The notes under the pieces: generated by a model
Seen by the model: only the letters and a program-made list of their open reading frames with translations
The model's database searches: none
What the model was told of the DNA's origin: nothing
Assembly: GCF_015752285.1 (NCBI RefSeq)
Contig: NZ_JADOUY010000003.1
Coordinates: 186,001-250,000 of the forward strand
Direction of reading: 5' to 3'
From: Mycetocola_A sp015752285
Lineage (GTDB): Bacteria; Actinomycetota; Actinomycetes; Actinomycetales; Microbacteriaceae
DNA length: 64,000 nt
Program-made: the position numbers and the translations under genes
In this document: in pieces, positions 27,571-34,815 of the stretch
How the letters are laid out: each line of letters opens with the position of its first letter
Position numbering within the stretch: the first letter of the stretch is position 1

Positions 27571-28634
27571 CGCCGTCAGGGGACGCCGGGCTCGATCTCT
27601 CACCCCTGACCCAACCGGTCTCGCGGGAGGATCTCCGGATCTTCCGGCGTACCGCGCCAGGCACCGATATGCCCCGGCTCGATCCGGCGACACCCGGTCT
27701 TCGCACCTGGCTCACGACCGGTCTGGTCGCCCTCTTCGCTGTGCCGTTCGTCTGCATCCCCGGCATCGCCCTGTTCACCCAGGGGCTGAGCGGGACGACC
27801 CTCGGCATGGTGCTCTTCGGTGGTCTGATGGCATTCGGTGCTGTGATGATCCTCAGTCAGTTTCGGCTTCCGCGCTGGGGAACCCGTCTCTGGAGCGACC
27901 GGGTGCGGCTCTCGCGGTTCGCCGAACGAAACCGGGCCCGATACACAGCCGCGAGGGAGACGCCGTGGCGCCCGGGAATGATCTTCGGCCGCGGGGAACG
28001 CAGGCGCATCTTCGACGTGCTCGATTTCACGCACCCGCATCGATTGAGGGTCGGCAATCTGGCATACCAGAAGCCGCTGCCGAAGGGTGGCGCGGAGCAG
28101 CACCTGTGGGGTTTCGTCGAGGTCTCGCTGCCGCGTCGGTTTCCGCACATCGTGCTGGATTCACTGTCCAACAACGGCCTTCGTGGGCGGCAGCTCGAGA
28201 ATCCGTACGCCGGGCAGGGCGCCGTCACCCTCGAAGGGAACTTCAGCCAGTATTTCCGGCTGACCTGCCCGCCGGGATACGAACGTGACGCGCTCTACCT
28301 GCTGACACCCGACCTCATGGTCGTCCTCCTTGACGAGGGAGCGGATTTCGACATCGAGATCCTCGACGACGTGCTCTTCCTCTACCGGCCCCGCCGGTTC
28401 GTGCTCTCCGATCCTGCCGAGTGGCGGAAAATCGAGCGCATCCTCGACACCATCGGGCTCGGCACCGCCAAGCGCACCGTCAATTACCGTGACGAACGGG
28501 TCGGCAACCGCGACACGAACACGATCGCCGCGCAGGGCAGCCGGCTGCCGCGCCCGCGGCTGATGGTCGGATTCATCATCGTGACCGTGTTCGCGGTGGT
28601 CACAATTCTCGGGGCGCTCCTCGGAGGGCAATAG
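27567..28634 (+). CDS. unknown membrane protein (355 aa), DUF3137-like layout
   Basis: GTG 27567 overlaps the cca stop by 4 nt (GTGA), so it is in the cca operon. Two membrane segments lie near the N terminus (WLTTGLVALFAVPFVCIPGI and TLGMVLFGGLMAFGAVMIL) and one at the C terminus (LMVGFIIVTVFAVVTILGAL), enclosing a ~220-residue soluble part with SLPRRFPHIVLDSLSNNG and NFSQYFRLTCPPGYERDALY. This layout (short TM pair, globular galactose-binding-like part) is reminiscent of DUF3137-type proteins, but I see no decisive signature. Function unknown. Confidence 0.75.
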   Translation: MTPSGDAGLDLSPLTQPVSREDLRIFRRTAPGTDMPRLDPATPGLRTWLTTGLVALFAVPFVCIPGIALFTQGLSGTTLGMVLFGGLMAFGAVMILSQFRLPRWGTRLWSDRVRLSRFAERNRARYTAARETPWRPGMIFGRGERRRIFDVLDFTHPHRLRVGNLAYQKPLPKGGAEQHLWGFVEVSLPRRFPHIVLDSLSNNGLRGRQLENPYAGQGAVTLEGNFSQYFRLTCPPGYERDALYLLTPDLMVVLLDEGADFDIEILDDVLFLYRPRRFVLSDPAEWRKIERILDTIGLGTAKRTVNYRDERVGNRDTNTIAAQGSRLPRPRLMVGFIIVTVFAVVTILGALLGGQ

Positions 28635-28643
28635 CCTGAGCGC

Positions 28644-29864
28644 ATGACAGTTCTTCCGCGCCCGGACAAGCACGACCCGTCGACCCTCGGTTTTCCCAGC
28701 CAGGCCGTTCACGCCGGGAACGTGATCGACGGGAGCGGGGGCGCGATCCGCACGCCGATCGTCATGGCCAACTCCTATGCGCTTCCGGACGACGCGTCGA
28801 CAATCAGCTGGTCGGGGACCGACGTGCCGCTGTACACCCGCAACTCGGGAACCAACCAGCAGGGTCTGCAGGCGAAGCTCGCTGCACTCGAGCACGGGGA
28901 AGACGCCGTCGCGCTGGCCAGCGGTGTTGCCGCGTTGCACGCCGTGTTCTTCACGATGCTCAAGTCCGGCGACCACGTCGTCGTCGGTGACGTGACCTAT
29001 GAGGCCATCTACCGGCTGTTCGCCGAACTGCTGCCGGAGAAGTACGGCATCACGGCGACCTTCGTCGACGCGGCGAACCCCGACGCCGTTCGCGCCGCCA
29101 TCCGCCCGGAGACAGCGCTCGTCCACGTCGAAGTGATCGGCAACCCGACGACCAAGGTCACCGACATCGCCGCTGTCGCCGCCATCGCTCACCAGGCCGG
29201 CGCGTTGCTCAGTGTCGATTCGACGTTCACCCCTCCTCCACTGTTCCGTCCGCTGGAGCACGGGGCCGACCTCGTCGTGCACTCCCTGACCAAGTACATC
29301 AACGGTCACGGCGATGCGATGGGCGGCGCAGTGATCGGCAGTCGCACGCTCATCCAGCAGATCAAATCGGATGCCATGGTCGATGTCGGCGGCGTGATCT
29401 CGCCGTTCAACGCGTGGCTGATCATGCGCGGCTCGGTCACGCTGCCGCTGCGCCTCGCCCAGCACCAGGCGTCGGCTCAGAGGGTCGCCGAGTTCCTCGA
29501 CGCCGATCCCCGGGTCGCGTTCGTTGCCTACCCGGGACTCGCGGGGCATCCGCAGCACGACACCGCAACCCGACTGTTCGACGGTCGTGGTTACGGCGGC
29601 ATGCTCGCCTTCGCCGTCGACGGCGACGCCGCCACCCAGGATCGTTTCGTTTCGGCGCTGCGTCTCATCACGTCTGCGGTGTCGCTCGGCCACGACGAAT
29701 CCCTGATCGTCCACGTCGCCGGGGGAGCGGATGCCGGTCCGCGCGTCGCGTTCTACCCCGACGAGTTCCGAACATTCGGGCATCTGCGCTTCTCGGTGGG
29801 ACTCGAAGACCCCGACGATCTCCTCGCCGATCTCGCCGCTGCACTCGACGCCACCTTCGACTGA
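28644..29864 (+). CDS. trans-sulfuration family PLP enzyme (cystathionine gamma-synthase / methionine gamma-lyase type)
   Basis: 406 residues of the Cys/Met metabolism PLP family: YTRNSGTNQQGLQAKLAALE near the substrate pocket, EVIGNPTTKVTDI, and the cofactor lysine in HSLTKYINGHGDAMGG (Lys217). It uses PLP for gamma-elimination or replacement on homoserine esters, cystathionine or methionine; sequence does not settle the exact reaction. TAGCCT (28632-28637) lies exactly 6 nt before the ATG, so it has its own leaderless promoter despite the close membrane gene upstream. Confidence 0.9.
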   Translation: MTVLPRPDKHDPSTLGFPSQAVHAGNVIDGSGGAIRTPIVMANSYALPDDASTISWSGTDVPLYTRNSGTNQQGLQAKLAALEHGEDAVALASGVAALHAVFFTMLKSGDHVVVGDVTYEAIYRLFAELLPEKYGITATFVDAANPDAVRAAIRPETALVHVEVIGNPTTKVTDIAAVAAIAHQAGALLSVDSTFTPPPLFRPLEHGADLVVHSLTKYINGHGDAMGGAVIGSRTLIQQIKSDAMVDVGGVISPFNAWLIMRGSVTLPLRLAQHQASAQRVAEFLDADPRVAFVAYPGLAGHPQHDTATRLFDGRGYGGMLAFAVDGDAATQDRFVSALRLITSAVSLGHDESLIVHVAGGADAGPRVAFYPDEFRTFGHLRFSVGLEDPDDLLADLAAALDATFD

Positions 29865-29977
29865 CCACGGGCCGCTGACGAGTCAACCCCTGCCGCGAAA
29901 TCCGTTTTGACCCTATTTTGGGTGTCTGGGGTACGACGCCAGATCGGGTCCTGAAACAGACAAGGGGCAGCACGGCC

Positions 29978-30295
29978 ATGAAGACCAGCGAGCGACGCAC
30001 GAAGAAAACCACCGCGACCTGGAATGTTCACGTGCACGTCGAATCAGGCAAGGTCGACACCGATGTCGAAGTCTCACTCGACCACCTCAAGAACGACGTC
30101 GACCGGGTCGTCGTCAACGGCCGCAAGATCGGCTATGTCCACCACGTCGCCCCCGTCTGGGTCGCCCTCACCGGCCCCGACCTGGCACGCGCCGTCGAAG
30201 TGTCGCAGAAGCTGACACTCGACCAGAGCATCCGGGACCTTCTCAACACGGTCCCACTCGAGGTTCTCGACCCGAGCATGGTGCAGCGCGCCTGA
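29978..30295 (+). CDS. unknown 105-aa protein
   Basis: Starts MKTSERRTKKTTATWNVHVH; the middle contains VESGKVDTDVEVSLDHLKND and a hydrophobic helix-like PVWVALTGPDLARAVEVSQK. No catalytic motif or membrane segment. ATG 29978 is chosen; a weak GGGGCAG precedes it, and a frame from 29918 is also open. A TTGACC (29907-29912) and TACGAC (29932-29937) upstream could be a promoter with a long 19-nt spacer. Function not recognised. Confidence 0.5.
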   Translation: MKTSERRTKKTTATWNVHVHVESGKVDTDVEVSLDHLKNDVDRVVVNGRKIGYVHHVAPVWVALTGPDLARAVEVSQKLTLDQSIRDLLNTVPLEVLDPSMVQRA

Positions 30296-30385
30296 CAGAC
30301 CGTCATGGTCGGCGGATACCGGGGGCACGGCATCCGCCGGCCAGGACTCTGCCCGCGGGTCGTCGTGACCGGTGCCGTCTGTCAG
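30292..30385. repeat. nested inverted repeats after the 105-aa gene
   Basis: An outer CTGACAGAC / GTCTGTCAG pair (30292-30300, 30377-30385) encloses an inner GGCGGAT / ATCCGCC pair (30311-30317, 30332-30338). The structure starts at the stop codon of the 105-aa gene and could be its terminator or a small repeat element. Confidence 0.45.
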
Positions 30386-30438
30386 ACCCAGCGCAAGGGG
30401 GTTGAGGGCCTCCTGCCGGACGGCGTAGCGTCACGGCT

Positions 30439-30705
30439 ATGACTCACCACGACAACGACGGCAACAGCCACGACGATCACGCCGACTACACCACCACCGG
30501 CGACCCCATCGACTCGAAGCAGCACCTCGCCGAAGAGGAACGTATGCACGCGACCACCGGGGTTCCACTCACCGGTGAAGACGATGTCGACGGGAACGCC
30601 GACTACACCACCCCGGGCAACCCGATCACCTCGCCCCAGCACGAAGCCGAAGAGCAGATCTCGCACGCCACGCCCGGCAACAACTCGGCGATCCCTGAGA
30701 ACTGA
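30439..30705 (+). CDS. acidic His/Asp-rich protein with internal duplication (88 aa), unknown
   Basis: The protein holds two copies of a ~35-residue unit: ADYTTTGDPIDSKQHLAEEE...HAT near residues 15-40 and ADYTTPGNPITSPQHEAEEQ...HAT near 54-80, joined by a Gly/Asp-rich linker. The N terminus (MTHHDNDGNSHDDH) is rich in His and Asp. No membrane segment, no cysteine. TAGCGT (30426-30431) lies 7 nt before the ATG. The clear duplication of a folded-looking motif argues it is a real protein. Function unknown. Confidence 0.65.
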   Translation: MTHHDNDGNSHDDHADYTTTGDPIDSKQHLAEEERMHATTGVPLTGEDDVDGNADYTTPGNPITSPQHEAEEQISHATPGNNSAIPEN

Positions 30706-31029
30706 CGCTGGCGCAGCCTGCTGAGGGTCCGGTCGGATCCTCGACGGTGGTCAGGCGCGTCGGATGTGCTCGCGCTCTGCCGCCGGTTTTTGTGGTGCCT
30801 GCTGCCAGCCCGGCGTCGGCTGACGGGTCGCCGCCGCTGAAACTGCTAGCCTCCAATCGCAGTACTACGGCAATGGACCCTGGCCGTGGCCGCGACGACG
30901 CTGGCGCTCGTCCCCCTGCTTCTTCGGTTCCTCGAGTTCCGGACGCAGGTGGTGCGGTCATCCCCGACTCCAGGATTCAGGCAGCGAATCCGACGGATTC
31001 GCGCATGAGACGCGAAGAGAAAGACCCGA
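30706..31029. other. 324-base gap without a gene I can support
   Basis: No convincing reading frame on either strand. A TGCTAGCCT stretch with the extended -10 hexamer TAGCCT (30847-30852) could be the promoter of the sugar-binding protein, leaving a ~170-base leader; no operator palindrome or clear -35 is evident. Confidence 0.4.
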
Positions 31030-32352
31030 ATGGCACAGCGAATTCTGAAACTGGCGACGATCGTCGCGGCATCCGCCCTCGCACTCACCGGCTGCGCTGC
31101 CGGCGGATCGGACAGTGAGGAGCCCACCACCGTGACGTTCCGGCTCTGGGACGACACGGTGGCCGCATCGTACGAGAAGTCATTCGCTGCGTTCGAGAAG
31201 GCGAACCCCGACGTCGAGGTCGAGGTGAACGTCGTCGACTGGGCCGACTACTGGACGCAGCTCCGCACCGACGTGGCCGGCAAGACCATGGATGATGTGT
31301 ACTGGGTCAACAACTCGTACTTCGGCACCTACGCGGATTCCGGCAACCTCGTCGACATCGACGCATTGTTCGGTGAAGAGGCCCGCGACGGCTGGGAGAG
31401 CAGCGTCGTCGACCAGTTCACCCGCGACAAGACCCTCTGGGGCGTTCCGCAGCTCTACGACGCCGGCATCGCCGTGTATTACAACACCGAAATGCTCGAG
31501 GCGGCCGGCCTGTCGGCAGACGACCTGAACGACCTGACCTGGTCACCGGACGCGACGGAGGACACGTACCTCGATGCGGCGAAGTCGCTCACGCTGGATG
31601 CCGCGGGTACTCCGGCCGGCGACCCCGCCTTCGACGGCACCTCCGTGCAGTACGGAACCAACCTCGCCTACGACACCCAGGCGATCATGCTTCCGTTCAT
31701 CGGTTCGAACGGGGGAGCGTTCCAGAAAGACGACGAGTTCGCGTTCTCCGACCCGAAAACCGTCGAGGCCTTCCAGTACCTCGTCGATGCGATCAACACC
31801 GCGAAGGTCGCTCCGCCCGCCGCTGAGACGAACACCAACGGGGACTTCAGCCTCGACGCCTTCGTGCAGGGCGACATGGCGCTGTTCCAGTCGGGTTTGT
31901 ACAACCTCAAGAACGTGGAGGACGACGCCGAGTTCGAGTGGGGCGTCGCCTCGATTCCGGCGGGACCAGCCGGCCGGGTGTCTGTGACCAACGGTGTCGC
32001 CGCGGTCGGCAACGCGGCATCCGACGAACAGGATGCCGTCGCCAAGGTGCTGACCTGGCTGGGCTCGGAAAAGGGCAACAGCTATCTCGGCCAGTCGGGT
32101 GCGGCCATCCCCGCGCTGACGGCGGCACAGTCTTCGTATTTCGAGTTCTGGGAGAAGAACGAGGTCGACGTCTCACCGTTCTTCGACGTGATCGACGGCG
32201 AGCAGCCGATCGCGTCGCCGACGGGCGCCAACTACGGCAAGGGCTTTGACGAGTTCGACCCGATCTTCCAGGAGATCTTCACCGGGGCGGTCGAGCCGGA
32301 GGACGGCCTGAAGCGTGCAGAGGATGCCGCGAACACCGCCCTCGTGAACTAG
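31030..32352 (+). CDS. ABC transporter sugar-binding lipoprotein (family 1)
   Basis: 440 residues. The signal peptide MAQRILKLATIVAASALALT is followed by the lipobox LTGC (lipid attachment Cys ~23). The mature part is of the MalE/SBP family 1 type (FRLWDDTVAASYEKSFAAFE, then a YYNTEMLEAAGL motif typical of these proteins). It should bind an oligosaccharide or other carbohydrate outside the membrane. Oddly, no permease or ATPase gene accompanies it; the downstream genes are the rpsF operon. It may work with a system elsewhere. Confidence 0.9.
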   Translation: MAQRILKLATIVAASALALTGCAAGGSDSEEPTTVTFRLWDDTVAASYEKSFAAFEKANPDVEVEVNVVDWADYWTQLRTDVAGKTMDDVYWVNNSYFGTYADSGNLVDIDALFGEEARDGWESSVVDQFTRDKTLWGVPQLYDAGIAVYYNTEMLEAAGLSADDLNDLTWSPDATEDTYLDAAKSLTLDAAGTPAGDPAFDGTSVQYGTNLAYDTQAIMLPFIGSNGGAFQKDDEFAFSDPKTVEAFQYLVDAINTAKVAPPAAETNTNGDFSLDAFVQGDMALFQSGLYNLKNVEDDAEFEWGVASIPAGPAGRVSVTNGVAAVGNAASDEQDAVAKVLTWLGSEKGNSYLGQSGAAIPALTAAQSSYFEFWEKNEVDVSPFFDVIDGEQPIASPTGANYGKGFDEFDPIFQEIFTGAVEPEDGLKRAEDAANTALVN

Positions 32353-32444
32353 CGGGCACCTGCTCACCGGTTCCGGGCGCTCGTGCGTCTGGGTTCCGGA
32401 CGGGTGCCGTCCGGTCGCGGTAGCGAGCGGGGCGCCGCATCGGG

Positions 32445-32558
32445 TAAGCTACTCAGGTTGCCCGTGTGCGAGCGCTCTGCTCCCACCCGACGCAACGATG
32501 CTAGAACCCTCCTGCTGCAGATCGTCTGCGGCCGTTCGAGTCCGAAGGAGGTGGGTTA
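32445..32558 (+). promoter_or_regulatory. rpsF operon promoter and ~100-base leader
   Basis: TAAGCT (32445-32450) resembles a -10 box. The leader that follows is pyrimidine-rich and contains short self-complementary segments before AAGGAGG (32545-32551), 7 nt before the GTG start. Whether it contains the known S6:S18-binding autoregulatory structure cannot be decided by eye. Confidence 0.5.
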
Positions 32559-32972
32559 GTGACGCATCAGTATGAACTCATGGTTATCCTCGACCCCGAG
32601 ATTGACGAGCGCACCGTTGCTCCCAGTCTCGATAAGTTCCTTAATGTCATCCGCAACGATGGTGGAACCATCGACAAGGTTGACATCTGGGGCCGTCGTC
32701 GACTGGCTTACGAAATCAACAAGAAGACCGAAGGCATCTACGCCGTCGTCGACTTCACCGCGACGAGCGAAGCAACGGTCGAACTCGACCGCCAGCTGAA
32801 GCTGTCTGAGGCCGTCATGCGCACCAAGGTGCTGCGGGCCGAAGAAGCCATCGCTCTCGTCGAGTTCGAAGGCAAGCGCGCCGAGGAGAAGGCTGCCCGC
32901 AAGGCCGCCGCCACCAAGGCCAAGGCAGACGCCAAGCCTGCAGCCGAGCCCGCCGCCGAGAAGGACGCTTAG
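32559..32972 (+). CDS. rpsF: 30S ribosomal protein S6
   Basis: 137 residues starting (GTG) THQYELMVILDPEIDERTVA, the S6 signature, with WGRRRLAYEINKKTEGIYAV in the middle and an Ala/Lys-rich C-terminal tail (KADAKPAAEPAAEKDA) common in actinobacteria. S6 binds S18 on the 30S platform, and its gene heads the classic rpsF-ssb-rpsR-rplI order here. AAGGAGG 7 nt upstream fixes the start. Confidence 0.97.
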   Translation: MTHQYELMVILDPEIDERTVAPSLDKFLNVIRNDGGTIDKVDIWGRRRLAYEINKKTEGIYAVVDFTATSEATVELDRQLKLSEAVMRTKVLRAEEAIALVEFEGKRAEEKAARKAAATKAKADAKPAAEPAAEKDA

Positions 32973-32977
32973 TCCCG

Positions 32978-33511
32978 ATGGCCGGCGAGACCGTCATTAC
33001 CGTGGTGGGCAACCTCACGTCAGACCCCGAACTGCGTTACACGCAGAACGGACTGGCGGTTGCCAACTTCACCATCGCATCCACTCCGCGTAACTACGAC
33101 CGTGCGTCGAGCGAGTGGAAAGATGGCGAAGCACTGTTCCTGCGCGCGAGCGTTTGGCGTGAATTCGCCGAGCATGTCGCCGGATCGCTCACCAAGGGTA
33201 GCCGCGTCATCGCTACCGGGCGTCTGAAGCAGCGTTCCTACGAAACGAAGGAAGGCGAGAAGCGCACCTCGATCGAACTCGAAGTCGACGAGATCGGCCC
33301 CTCGCTTCGCTACGCCACCGCACAGGTCACCCGTGCACAGTCCTCCGGTGGAGGCGGCGGCCGCGGCCCCGCAGCCGTTCAGGACGAGCCATGGGCAGCC
33401 AGTGCACCGACGGCCCCTCCGGCCGGCGGCGCGATGGCCCAGGGTTCAGGATCGGGTTCCGGCGACAGCTGGAACACGCCAGGATCCTACGGCGACGACA
33501 CCCCCTTCTAA
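32978..33511 (+). CDS. ssb: single-stranded DNA-binding protein
   Basis: 177 residues. The OB fold starts MAGETVITVVGNLTSDPELR and runs to ~115 (VIATGRLKQRSYETKEGEKR); a Gly/Ala/Pro/Ser-rich linker follows, ending in the acidic tip DDTPF that recruits partner proteins. It coats single-stranded DNA during replication and repair. It lies 5 bases after rpsF in the ribosomal operon. Confidence 0.97.
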   Translation: MAGETVITVVGNLTSDPELRYTQNGLAVANFTIASTPRNYDRASSEWKDGEALFLRASVWREFAEHVAGSLTKGSRVIATGRLKQRSYETKEGEKRTSIELEVDEIGPSLRYATAQVTRAQSSGGGGGRGPAAVQDEPWAASAPTAPPAGGAMAQGSGSGSGDSWNTPGSYGDDTPF

Positions 33512-33574
33512 ACACTTCTCCGCTGAAGCGAGGGCCCCGGCTCCCGTTACGGCAATACACCTAAGGAAACCAAT

Positions 33575-33838
33575 ATGGCTGGAAAGTCTAGCGGCGCAAG
33601 CCGCAAGCCTGCCCGCGGTGGCAAGGGCGGCAAGCCGCTCGCTCCCGCGAAGGCAATCCGCGTCGGGGTCATCGACTACAAGGATGTCCCCACCCTTCGC
33701 AAGTTCATCTCCGAGCGTGGAAAGATCCGCGCGCGCCGCATCACCGGCGTTTCGGTCCAGGAACAGCGTCTGATCGCCCGTGCCGTGAAGAACGCACGCG
33801 AGATGGCTCTGCTTCCGTACGCCGGCTCAGGCAGGTAA
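33575..33838 (+). CDS. rpsR: 30S ribosomal protein S18, zinc-free (C-) form
   Basis: 87 residues. The core IDYKDVPTLRKFISERGKIR and RARRITGVSVQEQRLIARAV is typical S18. The N-terminal region that in many bacteria carries a cysteine pair reads KAIRVGVIDYKD here, and the protein contains no cysteine at all, so it cannot bind zinc that way. AAGGA precedes the start. It sits in the rpsF-ssb-rpsR-rplI operon, presumably as the main S18. Confidence 0.95.
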   Translation: MAGKSSGASRKPARGGKGGKPLAPAKAIRVGVIDYKDVPTLRKFISERGKIRARRITGVSVQEQRLIARAVKNAREMALLPYAGSGR

Positions 33839-33848
33839 GGAAACCGAC

Positions 33849-34301
33849 ATGTCAAAACTCATCCTCACCCACGAGGTCACCGGCCTCGGTACTCCTGGTG
33901 ACATCATCGAGGTCAAGAACGGTTACGCACGTAACTACCTGATCCCGCAGGGCTTCGGCATTGCGTGGAGCCGCGGTGCTGAGAAGCAGGTCGAGCAGAT
34001 CAAGGCCGCGCGTGCCGCGCGCGAGCTCGCGACTCTCGAAGACGCCCAGGCCCTCAAGACCGCCCTCGAAGGCACCAAGGTCAAGCTCGCCGTCAAGGCT
34101 GGCGCTGAAGGCCGTCTCTTCGGTTCGGTCAAGACCGTTCACGTGGCGGATGCCGTCGCGGCAGCCGGCCTCGGCCAGATCGACAAGCGCAAGATCGAGA
34201 TCTCCTCGCCGATCAAGTCGGTAGGAACGCACGAGGCGACTGTCCGCCTTCGCGAGGACCTCAGCGCAGTCATCACCCTCCAGGTGGTAGCTGCCAAGTA
34301 G
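33849..34301 (+). CDS. rplI: 50S ribosomal protein L9
   Basis: 150 residues beginning MSKLILTHEVTGLGTPGDII and containing the L9 signature GDIIEVKNGYARNYLIPQG; a helix rich in Ala/Glu connects to the C-terminal domain (LFGSVKTVHVADAVAAAGLG). It binds 23S rRNA near L1. Ends the rpsF operon, followed by a hairpin. Confidence 0.97.
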   Translation: MSKLILTHEVTGLGTPGDIIEVKNGYARNYLIPQGFGIAWSRGAEKQVEQIKAARAARELATLEDAQALKTALEGTKVKLAVKAGAEGRLFGSVKTVHVADAVAAAGLGQIDKRKIEISSPIKSVGTHEATVRLREDLSAVITLQVVAAK

Positions 34302-34316
34302 GCACACTCTCTCTTC

Positions 34317-34346
34317 TGTGGCGACGGGCTTCGGCTCGTCGCCACA
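34317..34346 (+). terminator. hairpin after rplI
   Basis: TGTGGCGACG (34317-34326) pairs exactly with CGTCGCCACA (34337-34346), with a GC-TTCG-GC apical part. It lies 16 bases after the rplI stop. No T-run follows. Confidence 0.8.
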
Positions 34347-34443
34347 GGTGGTTAAGGGGGTGCTGACCGCCGACGGAAACGTGAGGAAAGATACACCCTC
34401 CGGCGGCATACCTATACCCCCCGCAGCGCTGGAGTCAAGCTTT

Positions 34444-34641
34444 TTGTGCACAGGTCGAGACCCCAATCTCAAAGGTTCAACACAGAGTCTAAGCAGCTTT
34501 ATACCCACAGCCCGGTTGCGCCATATTTCCTGATCAGAGGCTACTTACGGCGAGAGATTTCTTCACTCTCCACAGGGTTACCCACAGGTTGTGCACATCG
34601 CCTCCGGCGTTTCGCCCCATCTATACACAGAGTTATCCACA
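34444..34641. promoter_or_regulatory. cluster of DnaA-box-like 9-mers upstream of dnaB
   Basis: The 514-base gap between rplI and dnaB (34302-34815) holds no gene but is visibly richer in A/T around 34490-34570. It contains a perfect DnaA box TTATCCACA at 34633-34641, TTACCCACA at 34578-34586 (one mismatch), TTGTGCACA at 34444-34452 and 34589-34597 (one mismatch to the Streptomyces TTGTCCACA form), and weaker CTCTCCACA (34566-34574), CTATACACA (34621-34629) and ATACCCACA (34501-34509). A probable dnaB -10 box TAGTGT follows at 34672-34677. The cluster may tie dnaB expression to DnaA or be an origin-like element; which one is inference. Confidence 0.65.
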
Positions 34642-34815
34642 GGCCCATTTGTGTGATGTCTGCACTGCTCATAGTGTGAGGCAGCGCAGATTCTCACCGG
34701 GGTGCGCTAGCCCGGATTCCACCGCCGTGTCAGTGGCTGGTGGTGGTCTGGACCTGAGCACGACGGCCACCCGTTCGCCGGTTCAAGCCGGGCCAAGTCG
34801 TTGAAGGAGTATTGC

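Noticed and set aside
34801..34815. TTG start of dnaB five codons earlier
   Set aside because: AAGGAG lies inside that extension, placed correctly for GTG 34816.
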